Below are positions 16,923 to 25,140 of a stretch of 64,000 bases of DNA, one piece after another. The notes beneath the pieces are model-generated. The model was given only the letters and a program-made list of their open reading frames with translations, was not told the origin of the DNA and did no database searches. Position numbers and translations under genes: made by a program. The stretch lies in NCBI GenBank assembly GCA_030584025.1, contig CP129487.1, positions 3,625,001-3,689,000 of the forward strand. Reading direction: 5' to 3'. Source of the DNA: Cyclobacteriaceae bacterium. GTDB lineage: Bacteria > Bacteroidota > Bacteroidia > Cytophagales > Cyclobacteriaceae. The number at the start of each line of letters is the position of its first letter. Positions within the stretch are counted from its first letter, which is position 1.

Positions 16923-17387
16923 TTATTTAAATGATACCATTACAAACGTTTTATCTATTTCCGAAAAAGGAATCACAACTTCCTTCACTTCTTTCTTTTT
17001 ACCGGTGCCGCTCGCTTCTTCAACCGTTACGGCTTGATCAGTCACCCCCATCAGTTTTCCTTGGTGAATGCCCGAAGCTGTCTTTACTTTCACCTGCCGC
17101 CCTTTGTTCTTATGATATTGGCGAATCAGTTTCAGCGGGTGGTCGAGCCCGGGAGTTGACACTTCAAGGTGATACGGATCCGGCATCAGGTTGGCTTCGT
17201 CAAGCGCGGCCGAAAGAGCACGACTTAAGTCAGCACAATCATCAATGGTTACCCCTTGATCACCGTCAACAATTACAATCAACTTATTCGGCTTTTTCTT
17301 CAAGGAAGCAACCACTTCAACAATAAACTGGCTATCACTTTTCAGGTGCTTCTCTGCCAGCTTTTGTATGCGTTCCGTTACTTCCAT
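16923..17387 (-). CDS. rimP: Ribosome maturation factor RimP
   Basis: A 154-residue 30S assembly factor. The pattern VIVDGDQGVTIDDCADLSRALSAALDE..L.....LEVSTPGLDHPL is diagnostic. I take ATG 17387; the reading frame stays open upstream, but that stretch contains the promoter and leader hairpin of the operon. The C-terminal domain is the usual SH3-like barrel. It is the first gene of the rimP-nusA-infB operon. Confidence 0.93.
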   Translation of the reverse strand: MEVTERIQKLAEKHLKSDSQFIVEVVASLKKKPNKLIVIVDGDQGVTIDDCADLSRALSAALDEANLMPDPYHLEVSTPGLDHPLKLIRQYHKNKGRQVKVKTASGIHQGKLMGVTDQAVTVEEASGTGKKKEVKEVVIPFSEIDKTFVMVSFK

Positions 17388-17404
17388 AAAACCGCTAAAA
17401 CAAA

Positions 17405-17426
17405 GAGGGGACTTTGTCGTCCCCTC
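17405..17426 (-). promoter_or_regulatory. Terminator-like hairpin in the rimP-nusA-infB leader
   Basis: On the minus strand GAGGGGAC-GACAAA-GTCCCCTC forms a perfect eight-base stem followed by TTTGTTTT. It lies between the predicted transcription start (about 17445) and the rimP ATG at 17387, in the position of an attenuator or a protein-binding leader structure. Confidence 0.6.
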
Positions 17427-17449
17427 GTCTAGTTGATCATATTTCGGTG

Positions 17450-17481
17450 CAAATGTATACGATTTAAACGGGAAAGGCAAA
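17450..17481 (-). promoter_or_regulatory. Promoter of the rimP-nusA-infB operon
   Basis: The minus strand has TTTG (17481-17478), a 20-base spacer and TACATTTG (17457-17450), a full match to the Bacteroidota housekeeping promoter. It lies between the rfbA stop and the rimP start, so the operon need not depend on read-through from rfbA. Confidence 0.7.
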
Positions 17482-17512
17482 TACCCGCAAAATCCATGAA
17501 ATTATATTTGCA

Positions 17513-18370
17513 TTAAGAAAGGTTCTTCAGGTATTCACCATACCCGCTTTTTTCAAGGGGTTTGGCCAACTCCAGCAATTGCTCCCGATTAATAAATTTC
17601 ATGCGGTAGGCAATTTCTTCAATACACCCGACCTTCAAGCCCTGGCGCTGTTCTATTACCTGCACAAAGGTTGAAGCTTGCATGAGAGAATCAAATGTAC
17701 CCGTATCTAACCAGGCTGTACCACGATTCATAACCGCTACTTTCAATTTGCCTTTTCTCAGATAGGTATTGTTCACATCGGTAATCTCCAGTTCACCGCG
17801 TGGACTCGGTTTAATCGTTTTGGCGATGTTCACCACTTCATTGTCGTAGAAGTAAAGTCCGGGAACTGCATAATTCGATTTCGGCTGTTTTGGTTTTTCT
17901 TCGATTGAAATGGCGTTCATCTCTGCATCAAATTCAACAACCCCATATCGTTCAGGATCATGCACGTGATAGGCAAAAACAATTCCGCCCTCCGGGTTAA
18001 CACACGACTGAACGAGCTTACCGAAACCACTTCCGTAAAAAATATTATCACCCAGTATCAATGCAACGCTGTCGTTACCAATAAAATCGGCACCAATAAT
18101 AAATGCTTGCGCGAGCCCTTCCGGTTTGGGTTGCTCAGCGTACGAAAATGTACAACCTAGTTGTTTACCATCACCCAATAATTTTTTGAACATGGGTAAA
18201 TCATGCGGGGTGGAGATGATGAGAATTTCCTTAATGCCCGCCATCATCAATACCGAAAGTGGGTAGTAAATCATCGGCTTGTCGTACAACGGCATCAATT
18301 GCTTGCTTACCGCAAGGGTAAGCGGATGGAGTCGCGTGCCGGAACCGCCTGCCAGGATTATTCCTTTCAT
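17513..18370 (-). CDS. rfbA: Glucose-1-phosphate thymidylyltransferase
   Basis: A 285-residue nucleotidyltransferase with GGSGTRLHPLT at residues 8-18, LILGDNIFYG (about 104-113) and the terminal region typical of RmlA. It makes dTDP-glucose from dTTP and glucose-1-phosphate, the first step to dTDP-deoxysugars. It follows rfbB by 13 bases. It is last in a leftward ugd-rfbB-rfbA operon. Confidence 0.95.
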   Translation of the reverse strand: MKGIILAGGSGTRLHPLTLAVSKQLMPLYDKPMIYYPLSVLMMAGIKEILIISTPHDLPMFKKLLGDGKQLGCTFSYAEQPKPEGLAQAFIIGADFIGNDSVALILGDNIFYGSGFGKLVQSCVNPEGGIVFAYHVHDPERYGVVEFDAEMNAISIEEKPKQPKSNYAVPGLYFYDNEVVNIAKTIKPSPRGELEITDVNNTYLRKGKLKVAVMNRGTAWLDTGTFDSLMQASTFVQVIEQRQGLKVGCIEEIAYRMKFINREQLLELAKPLEKSGYGEYLKNLS

Positions 18371-18383
18371 AATTTATTGATTA

Positions 18384-19442
18384 TCAGCGATTAGCGTACA
18401 TTTTATCGTAATATTTCAGGTATTCGCCTGAGGTTACGTGCTGCAACCATTGCTGGTTGGACAGATACCAGGTTACGGTCTTTTCCAATCCTTCCGGGAA
18501 ATCCGTTTCGGGGCGCCAGCCTATTTCACTGATTATCTTGGAAGCATCAATCGCGTAACGCATATCATGACCAGGGCGATCGGTAACGTATGTGATCAGC
18601 TTTGCTGAAGTTCCTTCCGCACGTTCCAGCTTCCTATCAACAATGGAACAAAGCAATTTCACCAAGTCAATGTTTTTCCACTCGTTGTTGCCACCAATGT
18701 TGTACACTTCACCCGATTTTCCTTTGTGAAAAATGGCATCAATAGCTTTTGCATGATCTTCCACAAACAACCAATCGCGGATGTTTTCGCCTTTTCCGTA
18801 CACCGGCAAAGGTTTGCTGTTCACCATATTGTTGATCATAAGTGGAATCAGTTTCTCAGGAAACTGATAGGGGCCATAATTGTTGGAGCATCTGCTGATA
18901 ATGGTGGGAAGTCCGTAACTATTACCGAATGCCTGAACAAAATGGTCACTGCTTGCTTTTGATGCGGAGTAAGGTGAGCGCGGATCAATCGGAGTTTCCT
19001 CTGTGAAATAACCATCGGCTATTGAACCATACACTTCATCGGTTGAGATGTGGTAAAACATCTTTCCATTCATCTGACCATGCCATGCCGAGTGTGCTGC
19101 CTTCAACAAACGAATGGTGCCAATAATGTTGGTCATGGCAAACTCATCCGGATTGTGGATGGAACGATCCACATGCGATTCGGCCGCAAGATGGATCACA
19201 CCTTGTATAGGATATTCCTTGAAAATCGAATTCAGCAGTTCGATGTCGAGGATATCACCCTTGATGAATTTATAATTCGGATGATTTTCAATTTCCCGCA
19301 GGTTTTCCAGGTTACCGGCATAAGTCAGGCTATCCAGGTTCAGAATTCGGTATTGCGGGTACTTGTTTACAAAAAGTTGGACCACATGCGAGCCAATGAA
19401 ACCGGCACCACCTGTGATGAGGATGTTTTTTTTGTCGTTCAC
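18384..19442 (-). CDS. rfbB: dTDP-glucose 4,6-dehydratase
   Basis: A 352-residue extended short-chain dehydrogenase with GGAGFIG at residues 10-16 binding NAD, HLAAESHVDRSI, the STDEVYG active-site segment and PYSASKASSDH containing the Tyr-Lys pair. It converts dTDP-glucose to dTDP-4-keto-6-deoxyglucose. Translation starts at a GTG four bases after the ugd stop. The rmlC and rmlD steps needed for dTDP-rhamnose are not in the window, so the end sugar is unknown. Confidence 0.95.
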   Translation of the reverse strand: MNDKKNILITGGAGFIGSHVVQLFVNKYPQYRILNLDSLTYAGNLENLREIENHPNYKFIKGDILDIELLNSIFKEYPIQGVIHLAAESHVDRSIHNPDEFAMTNIIGTIRLLKAAHSAWHGQMNGKMFYHISTDEVYGSIADGYFTEETPIDPRSPYSASKASSDHFVQAFGNSYGLPTIISRCSNNYGPYQFPEKLIPLMINNMVNSKPLPVYGKGENIRDWLFVEDHAKAIDAIFHKGKSGEVYNIGGNNEWKNIDLVKLLCSIVDRKLERAEGTSAKLITYVTDRPGHDMRYAIDASKIISEIGWRPETDFPEGLEKTVTWYLSNQQWLQHVTSGEYLKYYDKMYANR

Positions 19443-19446
19443 CGTA

Positions 19447-20760
19447 CTAGTTTTTTACGATTTCACGGCCTACGCTATAGTAAGTGAACCCAAGTTCACG
19501 AATATTTGAGGTGTCGTATATATTCCGGCCATCAAAAATAGCCTTATTATTCATCAATGACTTTACACGGTCAAAGTCGGGTGTGCGATACTCCGGCCAT
19601 TCGGTAGCGATCAATAAGGCATCAGCCTTATTCAAGGCATCATAGGGATTGGTGTGGTAATGGATTTTATCACCCAAAACCTTCTTCACATTTTCCATGG
19701 CTTCGGGATCATGCACATGAACCTCAGCTCCTTCTTTTAACAACAGTTCAATATTCAACAACGCAGGTGCTTCACGAATGTCATCGGTTTGAGGCTTGAA
19801 CGAAAGACCCCACACGGCAATGCGTTTACCTTTCAAACCATCTTTGAAATGTTCCTTCATGCGGTGAATCATTTTTGTTTTTTGATTCTCATTCACTGCC
19901 ATCACCGCATCTAAAATTTTGAAATCGTACTTCACTTGTTGAGCCGACTGTGACAGGGCCTGAACATCTTTCGGGAAGCAACTTCCGCCATAGCCAATTC
20001 CGGCAAATAAGAATCGTTTACCAATGCGGCTATCAGTGCCCACACCTTTACGTACTAAATCGACATCCGCACCAAGTCGCTCACACAAATTGGCGATCTC
20101 ATTCATGAAGGTAATCTTGGTAGCCAAAAACGCATTCGCTGCATACTTGGTAAGTTCTGCCGAAGGCTCATCCATCACAATAACCGGGTTGCCCTGCATT
20201 ACATATGGTGCGTAAAGTGTTTCCATAATTTTTCGGGCACGTGGTGAACGTGTTCCAATAACCACACGCTCCGGTTTCATAAAATCTTCAACCGCCAAAC
20301 CTTCGCGCAAAAATTCCGGATTGGAAACCACATCGAATTCAACCTTAGCTCCTTCAGCAACTTTTTTACGAACCAGTTCTGCTGTACCTACCGGCACTGT
20401 ACTCTTGTTAACTATAACTGTATAGTTCTCCAGCATCGGTCCTAGATCACCGGCCACTTTCAACACATATTGCAAATCTGCTGAACCATCAGCACCTGGC
20501 GGTGTAGGCAGCGCCAGCATAATTACCTGCGCATCTTTAATACCTTCCTGTAAACTAGTGGTGAAGAATAATCGATTCTCCTTTACGTTTCGCTCGAAAA
20601 GCGTTTCAAGACCGGGTTCGTAAATTGTGACTTTGCCGCTTCTGAGGGTTTTGACTTTTTCGCTGTCAATGTCGACACAGGTTACAGTATTGCCGGTTTC
20701 TGCAAAACATGTTCCGCTTACCAAACCTACGTATCCTGTTCCAATTACTGCAATTTTCAT
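19447..20760 (-). CDS. ugd: UDP-glucose 6-dehydrogenase
   Basis: A 437-residue UDP-glucose/GDP-mannose dehydrogenase family protein: GTGYVGLVSG at residues 7-16 (NAD site), the catalytic Cys in GYGGSCFPKD, and the C-terminal domain with WGLSFKP.TDD.REAP. It oxidises UDP-glucose to UDP-glucuronate for surface polysaccharides. A -7 element TAGTTTTG lies 22 bases upstream of the ATG. It is first in the ugd-rfbB-rfbA operon. The family also contains GDP-mannose and UDP-N-acetyl sugar enzymes, so substrate is by best resemblance. Confidence 0.93.
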   Translation of the reverse strand: MKIAVIGTGYVGLVSGTCFAETGNTVTCVDIDSEKVKTLRSGKVTIYEPGLETLFERNVKENRLFFTTSLQEGIKDAQVIMLALPTPPGADGSADLQYVLKVAGDLGPMLENYTVIVNKSTVPVGTAELVRKKVAEGAKVEFDVVSNPEFLREGLAVEDFMKPERVVIGTRSPRARKIMETLYAPYVMQGNPVIVMDEPSAELTKYAANAFLATKITFMNEIANLCERLGADVDLVRKGVGTDSRIGKRFLFAGIGYGGSCFPKDVQALSQSAQQVKYDFKILDAVMAVNENQKTKMIHRMKEHFKDGLKGKRIAVWGLSFKPQTDDIREAPALLNIELLLKEGAEVHVHDPEAMENVKKVLGDKIHYHTNPYDALNKADALLIATEWPEYRTPDFDRVKSLMNNKAIFDGRNIYDTSNIRELGFTYYSVGREIVKN

Positions 20761-20782
20761 GGTTTAGGGTTAAAAAAGACCC

Positions 20783-20790
20783 CAAAACTA
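20783..20790 (-). promoter_or_regulatory. -7 element for ugd-rfbB-rfbA
   Basis: The minus strand reads TAGTTTTG, an exact TAnnTTTG match, 22 bases before the ugd start. A TTTG at the expected -33 distance is not present. Confidence 0.45.
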
Positions 20791-20850
20791 AAGCTTTTAA
20801 TGGGTTTTCGAGGGGGTTCGCAAAGATTTAAACCAACAAACTAACATTCG

Positions 20851-20880
20851 TTTGGTTCTTCCGTTAAATGTGTACCTTCG
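20851..20880 (+). promoter_or_regulatory. Promoter of the acyl-CoA dehydrogenase gene
   Basis: TTTG (20851-20854), an 18-base spacer and TACCTTCG (20873-20880; one mismatch to TAnnTTTG). It predicts a transcription start near 20885 and supports the start codon at 20909. Confidence 0.55.
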
Positions 20881-20908
20881 TGTCCCTAAAATTTTAAAAA
20901 CAGAATTA

Positions 20909-22075
20909 ATGGAAGTAATGACAGATAGCCTAAGCATTTCTTTTACAGAAAGTGAAAATCAACAAATGATCGCCCAAATGGTGCGCGATTTTGGTAGCCG
21001 CGAGATCAAGCCCTTCATGATGGATTGGGATGAATCGCAGGAATTCCCGATCGAAATGTTCAAAAAGATGGGATCGCTCGGTTTGATGGGTGTTTTGGTT
21101 CCCGAGCAATATGGCGGTGCAGGTTTTGGTTACCTTGAATATGTTACAGCAATTGCTGAGTTATCGAAGATTGATGGATCAATCGGACTCTCGATGGCTG
21201 CGCACAATTCCCTCTGCACGAACCATATTCTTCAATTCGGAACCGAGGAACAAAAGCAAAAATACTTACCCAAACTAGCCACAGCAGAATGGATTGGCGC
21301 GTGGGGCTTAACCGAGCCTAATACGGGCTCCGATGCAGGGAACATGCGCACCGTTGCTGTAAAGGATGGTGACTATTACGTGATCAATGGTGCTAAGAAC
21401 TTCATTACGCATGGTAAATCTGGAAATGTAGCTGTGGTAATAGTGCGTACTGGTGAGGTTGGTGACTCACGAGGCATGACAGCTTTTGTTATCGAAAAAG
21501 GAACTCCGGGATTCTCGGCAGGAAAAAAAGAAAACAAGCTAGGTATGCGAGCCTCAGAAACCGCTGAATTGATTTTCTCCGATTGTCGTATCCATAAATC
21601 GCAAATGCTGGGGCAGGAGGGAGAAGGATTTATACAGGCTATGAAGGTATTGGATGGTGGAAGAATATCCATTGCCGCACTCAGCTTAGGTATTGCGCAA
21701 GGTGCCTTTGAAGCCGCCCTGCAATACTCCAAAGAAAGACATCAGTTCAACAAGCCAATCTCTACATTTCAAGGCATTGCCTTTAAGCTTGCCGATATGG
21801 CAACCAAGGTAGAAGCAGCAAAACTGTTAACCTACCGGGCGGCCGATATGAAAAACAAAGGGCTGAACGTGAACAAAGAATCGGCTATGGCCAAGTTGTA
21901 TGCCTCCGAAATTGCCGTTGAAATAGCCAATGAAGGCGTACAGATTTTTGGCGGCTACGGCTACACCAAGGATTTCCCGGCCGAAAAGTATTACCGGGAT
22001 GCCAAGCTTTGCACCATCGGAGAAGGCACCTCGGAAATCCAGAAACTAGTGATTTCAAGGGCTATTTTGAAGTGA
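20909..22075 (+). CDS. Acyl-CoA dehydrogenase
   Basis: A 388-residue flavoprotein of the short/medium-chain acyl-CoA dehydrogenase group. Visible signatures are AWGLTEPNTGSDAGNM (FAD and substrate loop), FGGYGYTKDFPAEKYYRDAKLCTIGEGTSEIQ near the C terminus, and the R.QFNKPI-type motif ERHQFNKPI. It catalyses the first step of fatty- or branched-chain acyl-CoA beta-oxidation with electron transfer flavoprotein as acceptor. ATG 20909 is chosen because the longer reading frame runs through the promoter. It is transcribed alone. Confidence 0.93.
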   Translation: MEVMTDSLSISFTESENQQMIAQMVRDFGSREIKPFMMDWDESQEFPIEMFKKMGSLGLMGVLVPEQYGGAGFGYLEYVTAIAELSKIDGSIGLSMAAHNSLCTNHILQFGTEEQKQKYLPKLATAEWIGAWGLTEPNTGSDAGNMRTVAVKDGDYYVINGAKNFITHGKSGNVAVVIVRTGEVGDSRGMTAFVIEKGTPGFSAGKKENKLGMRASETAELIFSDCRIHKSQMLGQEGEGFIQAMKVLDGGRISIAALSLGIAQGAFEAALQYSKERHQFNKPISTFQGIAFKLADMATKVEAAKLLTYRAADMKNKGLNVNKESAMAKLYASEIAVEIANEGVQIFGGYGYTKDFPAEKYYRDAKLCTIGEGTSEIQKLVISRAILK

Positions 22076-22076
22076 T

Positions 22077-22109
22077 TTTGCATATTTGATACCTTATTTG
22101 CTATATTTG
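22077..22109 (+). promoter_or_regulatory. Promoter of rpsU-xerC-hpf
   Basis: TTTG (22077-22080), a 21-base spacer, then a perfect TATATTTG (22102-22109). Transcription would begin near 22114, leaving only about 15 leader bases before the rpsU ATG. Confidence 0.65.
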
Positions 22110-22128
22110 CAGCCCAATTTAGAATAAC

Positions 22129-22323
22129 ATGCTAGTAGTAAACATTAAAGAGAACGAATCAATTGACAAGGCCCTGAAGCGCTTCAAAAAGAAGTTTGAA
22201 AAAACGGGTGTTTTGAAGGAATTACGCTCCAGAACATCTTTTGAAAAGCCTTCTGTAAGACGTAGAAACGAAATTATTCGTGCCGCTTACCGCGAGCGCA
22301 TGAAAGGCCAGGAGACTGCTTAA
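22129..22323 (+). CDS. rpsU: 30S ribosomal protein bS21
   Basis: A 64-residue basic protein beginning MLVVNIKENESIDKALKRFKKKFEKTG and continuing LRSRTSFEKPSVRRRNEIIRAAYRERMK, the bS21 signature of this phylum. In Bacteroidota bS21 helps cover the anti-Shine-Dalgarno end of 16S rRNA. The short leader AGAATAAC before the ATG contains no Shine-Dalgarno sequence, unlike the strong site reported upstream of rpsU in some relatives. A terminator separates it partly from xerC. Confidence 0.96.
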   Translation: MLVVNIKENESIDKALKRFKKKFEKTGVLKELRSRTSFEKPSVRRRNEIIRAAYRERMKGQETA

Positions 22324-22383
22324 TAAACATCGAATTAATACTGCCGTACAGCCTAGCAGCTTTGCGGTATAGAATATCTTCTT

Positions 22384-22421
22384 AATCCCCACGGAGGCTT
22401 TCTCCTTGGGGATTATTTTTT
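22384..22421 (+). terminator. Terminator between rpsU and xerC
   Basis: AATCCCC (22384-22390) pairs with GGGGATT (22408-22414), with an inner GGAG/CTCC helix, followed by a T run. It can set a high rpsU to xerC expression ratio. Confidence 0.75.
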
Positions 22422-22458
22422 TACATTGGTACTACTTGACGGACTGGTGTAGTACTGC

Positions 22459-23340
22459 ATGGTTGAAACGTTTTTAAAATACCTCCAATACGAAAAACGC
22501 GTGAGCAAACATACGCTCACGGCCTACCAAAACGACCTGGACCAGTTTCAAGCATTTATTCAGGAAGTGTTCCCGGATCATTCACCCGAAACTGCCGACT
22601 ATGGCATTGTACGTTCCTGGATTATTCAGCTAGTTGATAGCGGAATTAAAGCAACTTCCGTAAACCGAAAAATTGCCAGCCTGAAAACCTTCTATAAGTT
22701 TCTGATGCGTCAGGAGGTCATCAAAAAAAATCCGATGACCAAAATACGGGTGCTGAAAATACAAAAACGCCTACCCTCCTTTGTGAAGGAGGCAGAAATG
22801 ATAAACCTGCTGAATGCGGTTGAGTTTGAAGATACGCTTGACGGCTGGCGCGATAGACTTATTCTGGAATTGTTTTACTCTACCGGCATTCGTTTGTCAG
22901 AACTGATCACGCTAAAAGAAGTTCAGGTAGATGCAACCCATAATACCATTAAAGTTTTAGGAAAAAGAAACAAAGAAAGACTAATCCCTTTTCCCAAAAG
23001 TATCGTTTCTATCTATAAGAACTATCTCAAGATTCGGAACAAGGAAGTGGATATGAAAAGTCATGGGTATGTTTTTGTTACGGATCCTGGTGATCCGTGT
23101 TACCCGATGATGGTGTATAGAATTGTGAAGCGTTACCTGAAGGAAAATACCAATACCGAAAAGAAAAGTCCGCATGTTTTGCGACACACGTACGCGACAC
23201 ACCTGTTAAACAAAGGTGCGGAGATCAATGCCGTAAAAGACTTGCTTGGCCACAGCAGTTTGGCCGCTACGCAGGTGTATACACACAACTCCATGGAAAA
23301 AATTAAAAAGGCCTATGATCAGGCCCATCCGAAAGCTTAA
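22459..23340 (+). CDS. xerC: Tyrosine recombinase XerC
   Basis: A 293-residue site-specific recombinase with the N-terminal core-binding domain (1-90) and the catalytic domain. All active-site residues are present: Arg145 (GIRLSEL), Lys169 (GKRNKE), His239 and Arg242 (HVLRH), His265 (LGHSS) and nucleophile Tyr274 (VYTH). It resolves chromosome dimers with a partner recombinase at dif. Its place between rpsU and hpf is the standard Bacteroidota order, so it is a housekeeping Xer enzyme and not a mobile-element integrase. Confidence 0.92.
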   Translation: MVETFLKYLQYEKRVSKHTLTAYQNDLDQFQAFIQEVFPDHSPETADYGIVRSWIIQLVDSGIKATSVNRKIASLKTFYKFLMRQEVIKKNPMTKIRVLKIQKRLPSFVKEAEMINLLNAVEFEDTLDGWRDRLILELFYSTGIRLSELITLKEVQVDATHNTIKVLGKRNKERLIPFPKSIVSIYKNYLKIRNKEVDMKSHGYVFVTDPGDPCYPMMVYRIVKRYLKENTNTEKKSPHVLRHTYATHLLNKGAEINAVKDLLGHSSLAATQVYTHNSMEKIKKAYDQAHPKA

Positions 23341-23423
23341 AAATTTATGCCTATGAAGTGATTACTACGTGTTTTGTGCTGGTGGAAACCAGAATTGATG
23401 TTTAACCTTTAAATTAATTTTTT

Positions 23424-23726
23424 ATGAAACTGAAAGTGCAATCCATCCACTTTGATGCCGACCGCAAGCTTGTTGATTTTATTCAAAAGAAAGTTGACAA
23501 GCTCGAAACATTCTTTGACCGAATGGTGGATGGTGAGGTTTTCCTCAGGCTGAACAACGAAGGTGTTGAAAACAAAACCGTAGAAATCAAGCTCAACCTT
23601 CCGGGGAATCAACTCTTTGCCACAGAAAAGGCGCGCTCATTCGAGGCCGCTACCGATCAGGCAACGGAAGCACTGAAAAATCAATTGAAGAAGTTTAAAA
23701 CTAAAGTGAACAACGGAAGAGCGTAA
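23424..23726 (+). CDS. hpf: Ribosome hibernation-promoting factor (short HPF/RaiA type)
   Basis: A 100-residue protein of the sigma-54 modulation/S30EA family: MKLKVQSIHFDADRKLVDFIQKKVDKLETFFDRM is followed by strands, then FATEKARSFEAATDQATEALKNQLKKFK. It binds the 30S decoding region in starved cells and promotes inactive ribosome dimers. It lacks the long C-terminal dimerisation domain. In many relatives tRNA genes and tuf follow hpf; here a terminator and metK follow. Confidence 0.92.
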   Translation: MKLKVQSIHFDADRKLVDFIQKKVDKLETFFDRMVDGEVFLRLNNEGVENKTVEIKLNLPGNQLFATEKARSFEAATDQATEALKNQLKKFKTKVNNGRA

Positions 23727-23743
23727 TTCTTTTATTTAGATTC

Positions 23744-23786
23744 AAAAAAAATCGCCCCTTGGTTATTCTGAGGGGCGATTTTGTTT
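23744..23786. terminator. Bidirectional terminator between hpf and metK
   Basis: AAAATCGCCCCTTGG pairs with CTGAGGGGCGATTTT around a five-base loop, with A and T runs on the two sides. It serves both the rightward hpf gene and the leftward metK gene. Confidence 0.9.
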
Positions 23787-23803
23787 TAGATGCGTTATAG
23801 CAA

Positions 23804-25060
23804 TCAGGCTAACTTAAATACCTTCTTTACCTGTTCCACATAGTCCAGCTTTTCCCAAGGAAACAATTCTACCTTTACGCGCTTTTCCGTTTTTCTTCCT
23901 TTGTTGAAAACTTTCTCTACCACTTTTGTTTCCCTACCCATATGTCCGTATGCTGCAGTTTCAGCATAAATAGGCGTGCGCAACTTAAAGCGTTGCTCAA
24001 TAAAATATGGACGCATATCAAAAATCTTTTCCACGCGTTTTGCAATTTCTCCATCGCTTACATTCACCTTGCTGGTACCGTATGTATTTACGTACAATCC
24101 AACTGGTTTCGCAACGCCAATAGCATACGCGACTTGTACCAATACTTCATCGCATACACCGGCTGCTACCAGGTTCTTGGCAATGTGTCGGGTAGCGTAA
24201 GCTGCTGACCGGTCCACTTTGGAAGGATCTTTTCCTGAGAATGCGCCTCCACCATGTGCACCTTTGCCTCCGTAGGTATCTACAATAATTTTTCTTCCGG
24301 TTAGTCCCGTATCGCCATGCGGGCCACCGATCACGAACTTACCCGTAGGGTTAATGAAGTATTTAATCTCACTGTTGAAGAGCTTATGGACACGCTTCGG
24401 TAATTTCTTCATTACGCGTGGTACCAAAATGTTGATTACATCTTCCTTGATCTTCTTCAACATCGGACCATCCTTATCGAAATCATCGTGCTGAGTGGAA
24501 ACCACAATGGCATCAATGCGTACCGGCTGGTTGTTGTCATCGTATTCAATCGTTACCTGCGATTTTGAATCTGGACGCAAGTAGGTCATCTGTTTTCCTT
24601 CTCTGCGGATAGCAGCCAGTTCACGTAACAGGGAATGTGCAATCTCCAATGGAAGCGGCATGTAATTGTCCGTTTCGTTAGTAGCGTAGCCGAACATCAT
24701 ACCTTGATCACCAGCACCTTGCTCTTCTTTCTTTTTACGCTCAACGCCTTGATTAATATCGGGTGATTGTTCGTGAATAGCCGAAAGAATACCGCATGAA
24801 TTGGCTTCGAACATGTACTCGCTTTTGGTGTAGCCGATCTTGCGAATAACTTCACGGGCAATGTCCTGAACATCCAGGTAAGCCTCCGACTTCACTTCAC
24901 CGGCAAGTACCACCTGACCTGTAGTTACCAACGTTTCGCAGGCAACTTTCGAGTTGGCATCGTATGCTAAAAAGTAATCAATAAGGGCATCAGAAATCTG
25001 GTCAGCTACTTTGTCGGGGTGGCCCTCAGAAACAGACTCTGAGGTGAATAGATACGGCAT
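23804..25060 (-). CDS. metK: S-adenosylmethionine synthetase
   Basis: A 418-residue MAT with the signatures GHPDKVADQISDALID (residues 14-29), GAGDQGMMFGYA, and GGGAFSGKDPSKVDRSAAY (the P-loop-like segment). It makes S-adenosylmethionine from methionine and ATP. It has a full promoter and a leader of only about 34 bases, so there is no room for a SAM riboswitch. It is slightly longer than the usual 380-400 residues because of an insertion of basic residues near the C terminus (KGRKTEKRVKVEL). Confidence 0.96.
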   Translation of the reverse strand: MPYLFTSESVSEGHPDKVADQISDALIDYFLAYDANSKVACETLVTTGQVVLAGEVKSEAYLDVQDIAREVIRKIGYTKSEYMFEANSCGILSAIHEQSPDINQGVERKKKEEQGAGDQGMMFGYATNETDNYMPLPLEIAHSLLRELAAIRREGKQMTYLRPDSKSQVTIEYDDNNQPVRIDAIVVSTQHDDFDKDGPMLKKIKEDVINILVPRVMKKLPKRVHKLFNSEIKYFINPTGKFVIGGPHGDTGLTGRKIIVDTYGGKGAHGGGAFSGKDPSKVDRSAAYATRHIAKNLVAAGVCDEVLVQVAYAIGVAKPVGLYVNTYGTSKVNVSDGEIAKRVEKIFDMRPYFIEQRFKLRTPIYAETAAYGHMGRETKVVEKVFNKGRKTEKRVKVELFPWEKLDYVEQVKKVFKLA

Positions 25061-25100
25061 ATTTTCTTTGATTAGGGATTTAGTGCATGATTTAAGTCGG

Positions 25101-25130
25101 CAAATTTAGCCGAATGCCGGTAAAACCAAA
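25101..25130 (-). promoter_or_regulatory. Promoter of metK
   Basis: The minus strand has TTTG (25130-25127), an 18-base spacer and TAAATTTG (25108-25101), a full consensus match. It predicts a start near 25096. Confidence 0.7.
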
Positions 25131-25140
25131 AACGGTATTT

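Noticed and set aside
22459..23340. Tyrosine recombinase as sign of a mobile element
   Set aside because: It is the housekeeping XerC in its conserved place between rpsU and hpf; no attachment repeats or cargo genes surround it.
25061..25140. Possible SAM riboswitch before metK
   Set aside because: The promoter leaves only about 34 leader bases, and no multi-helix structure is visible.
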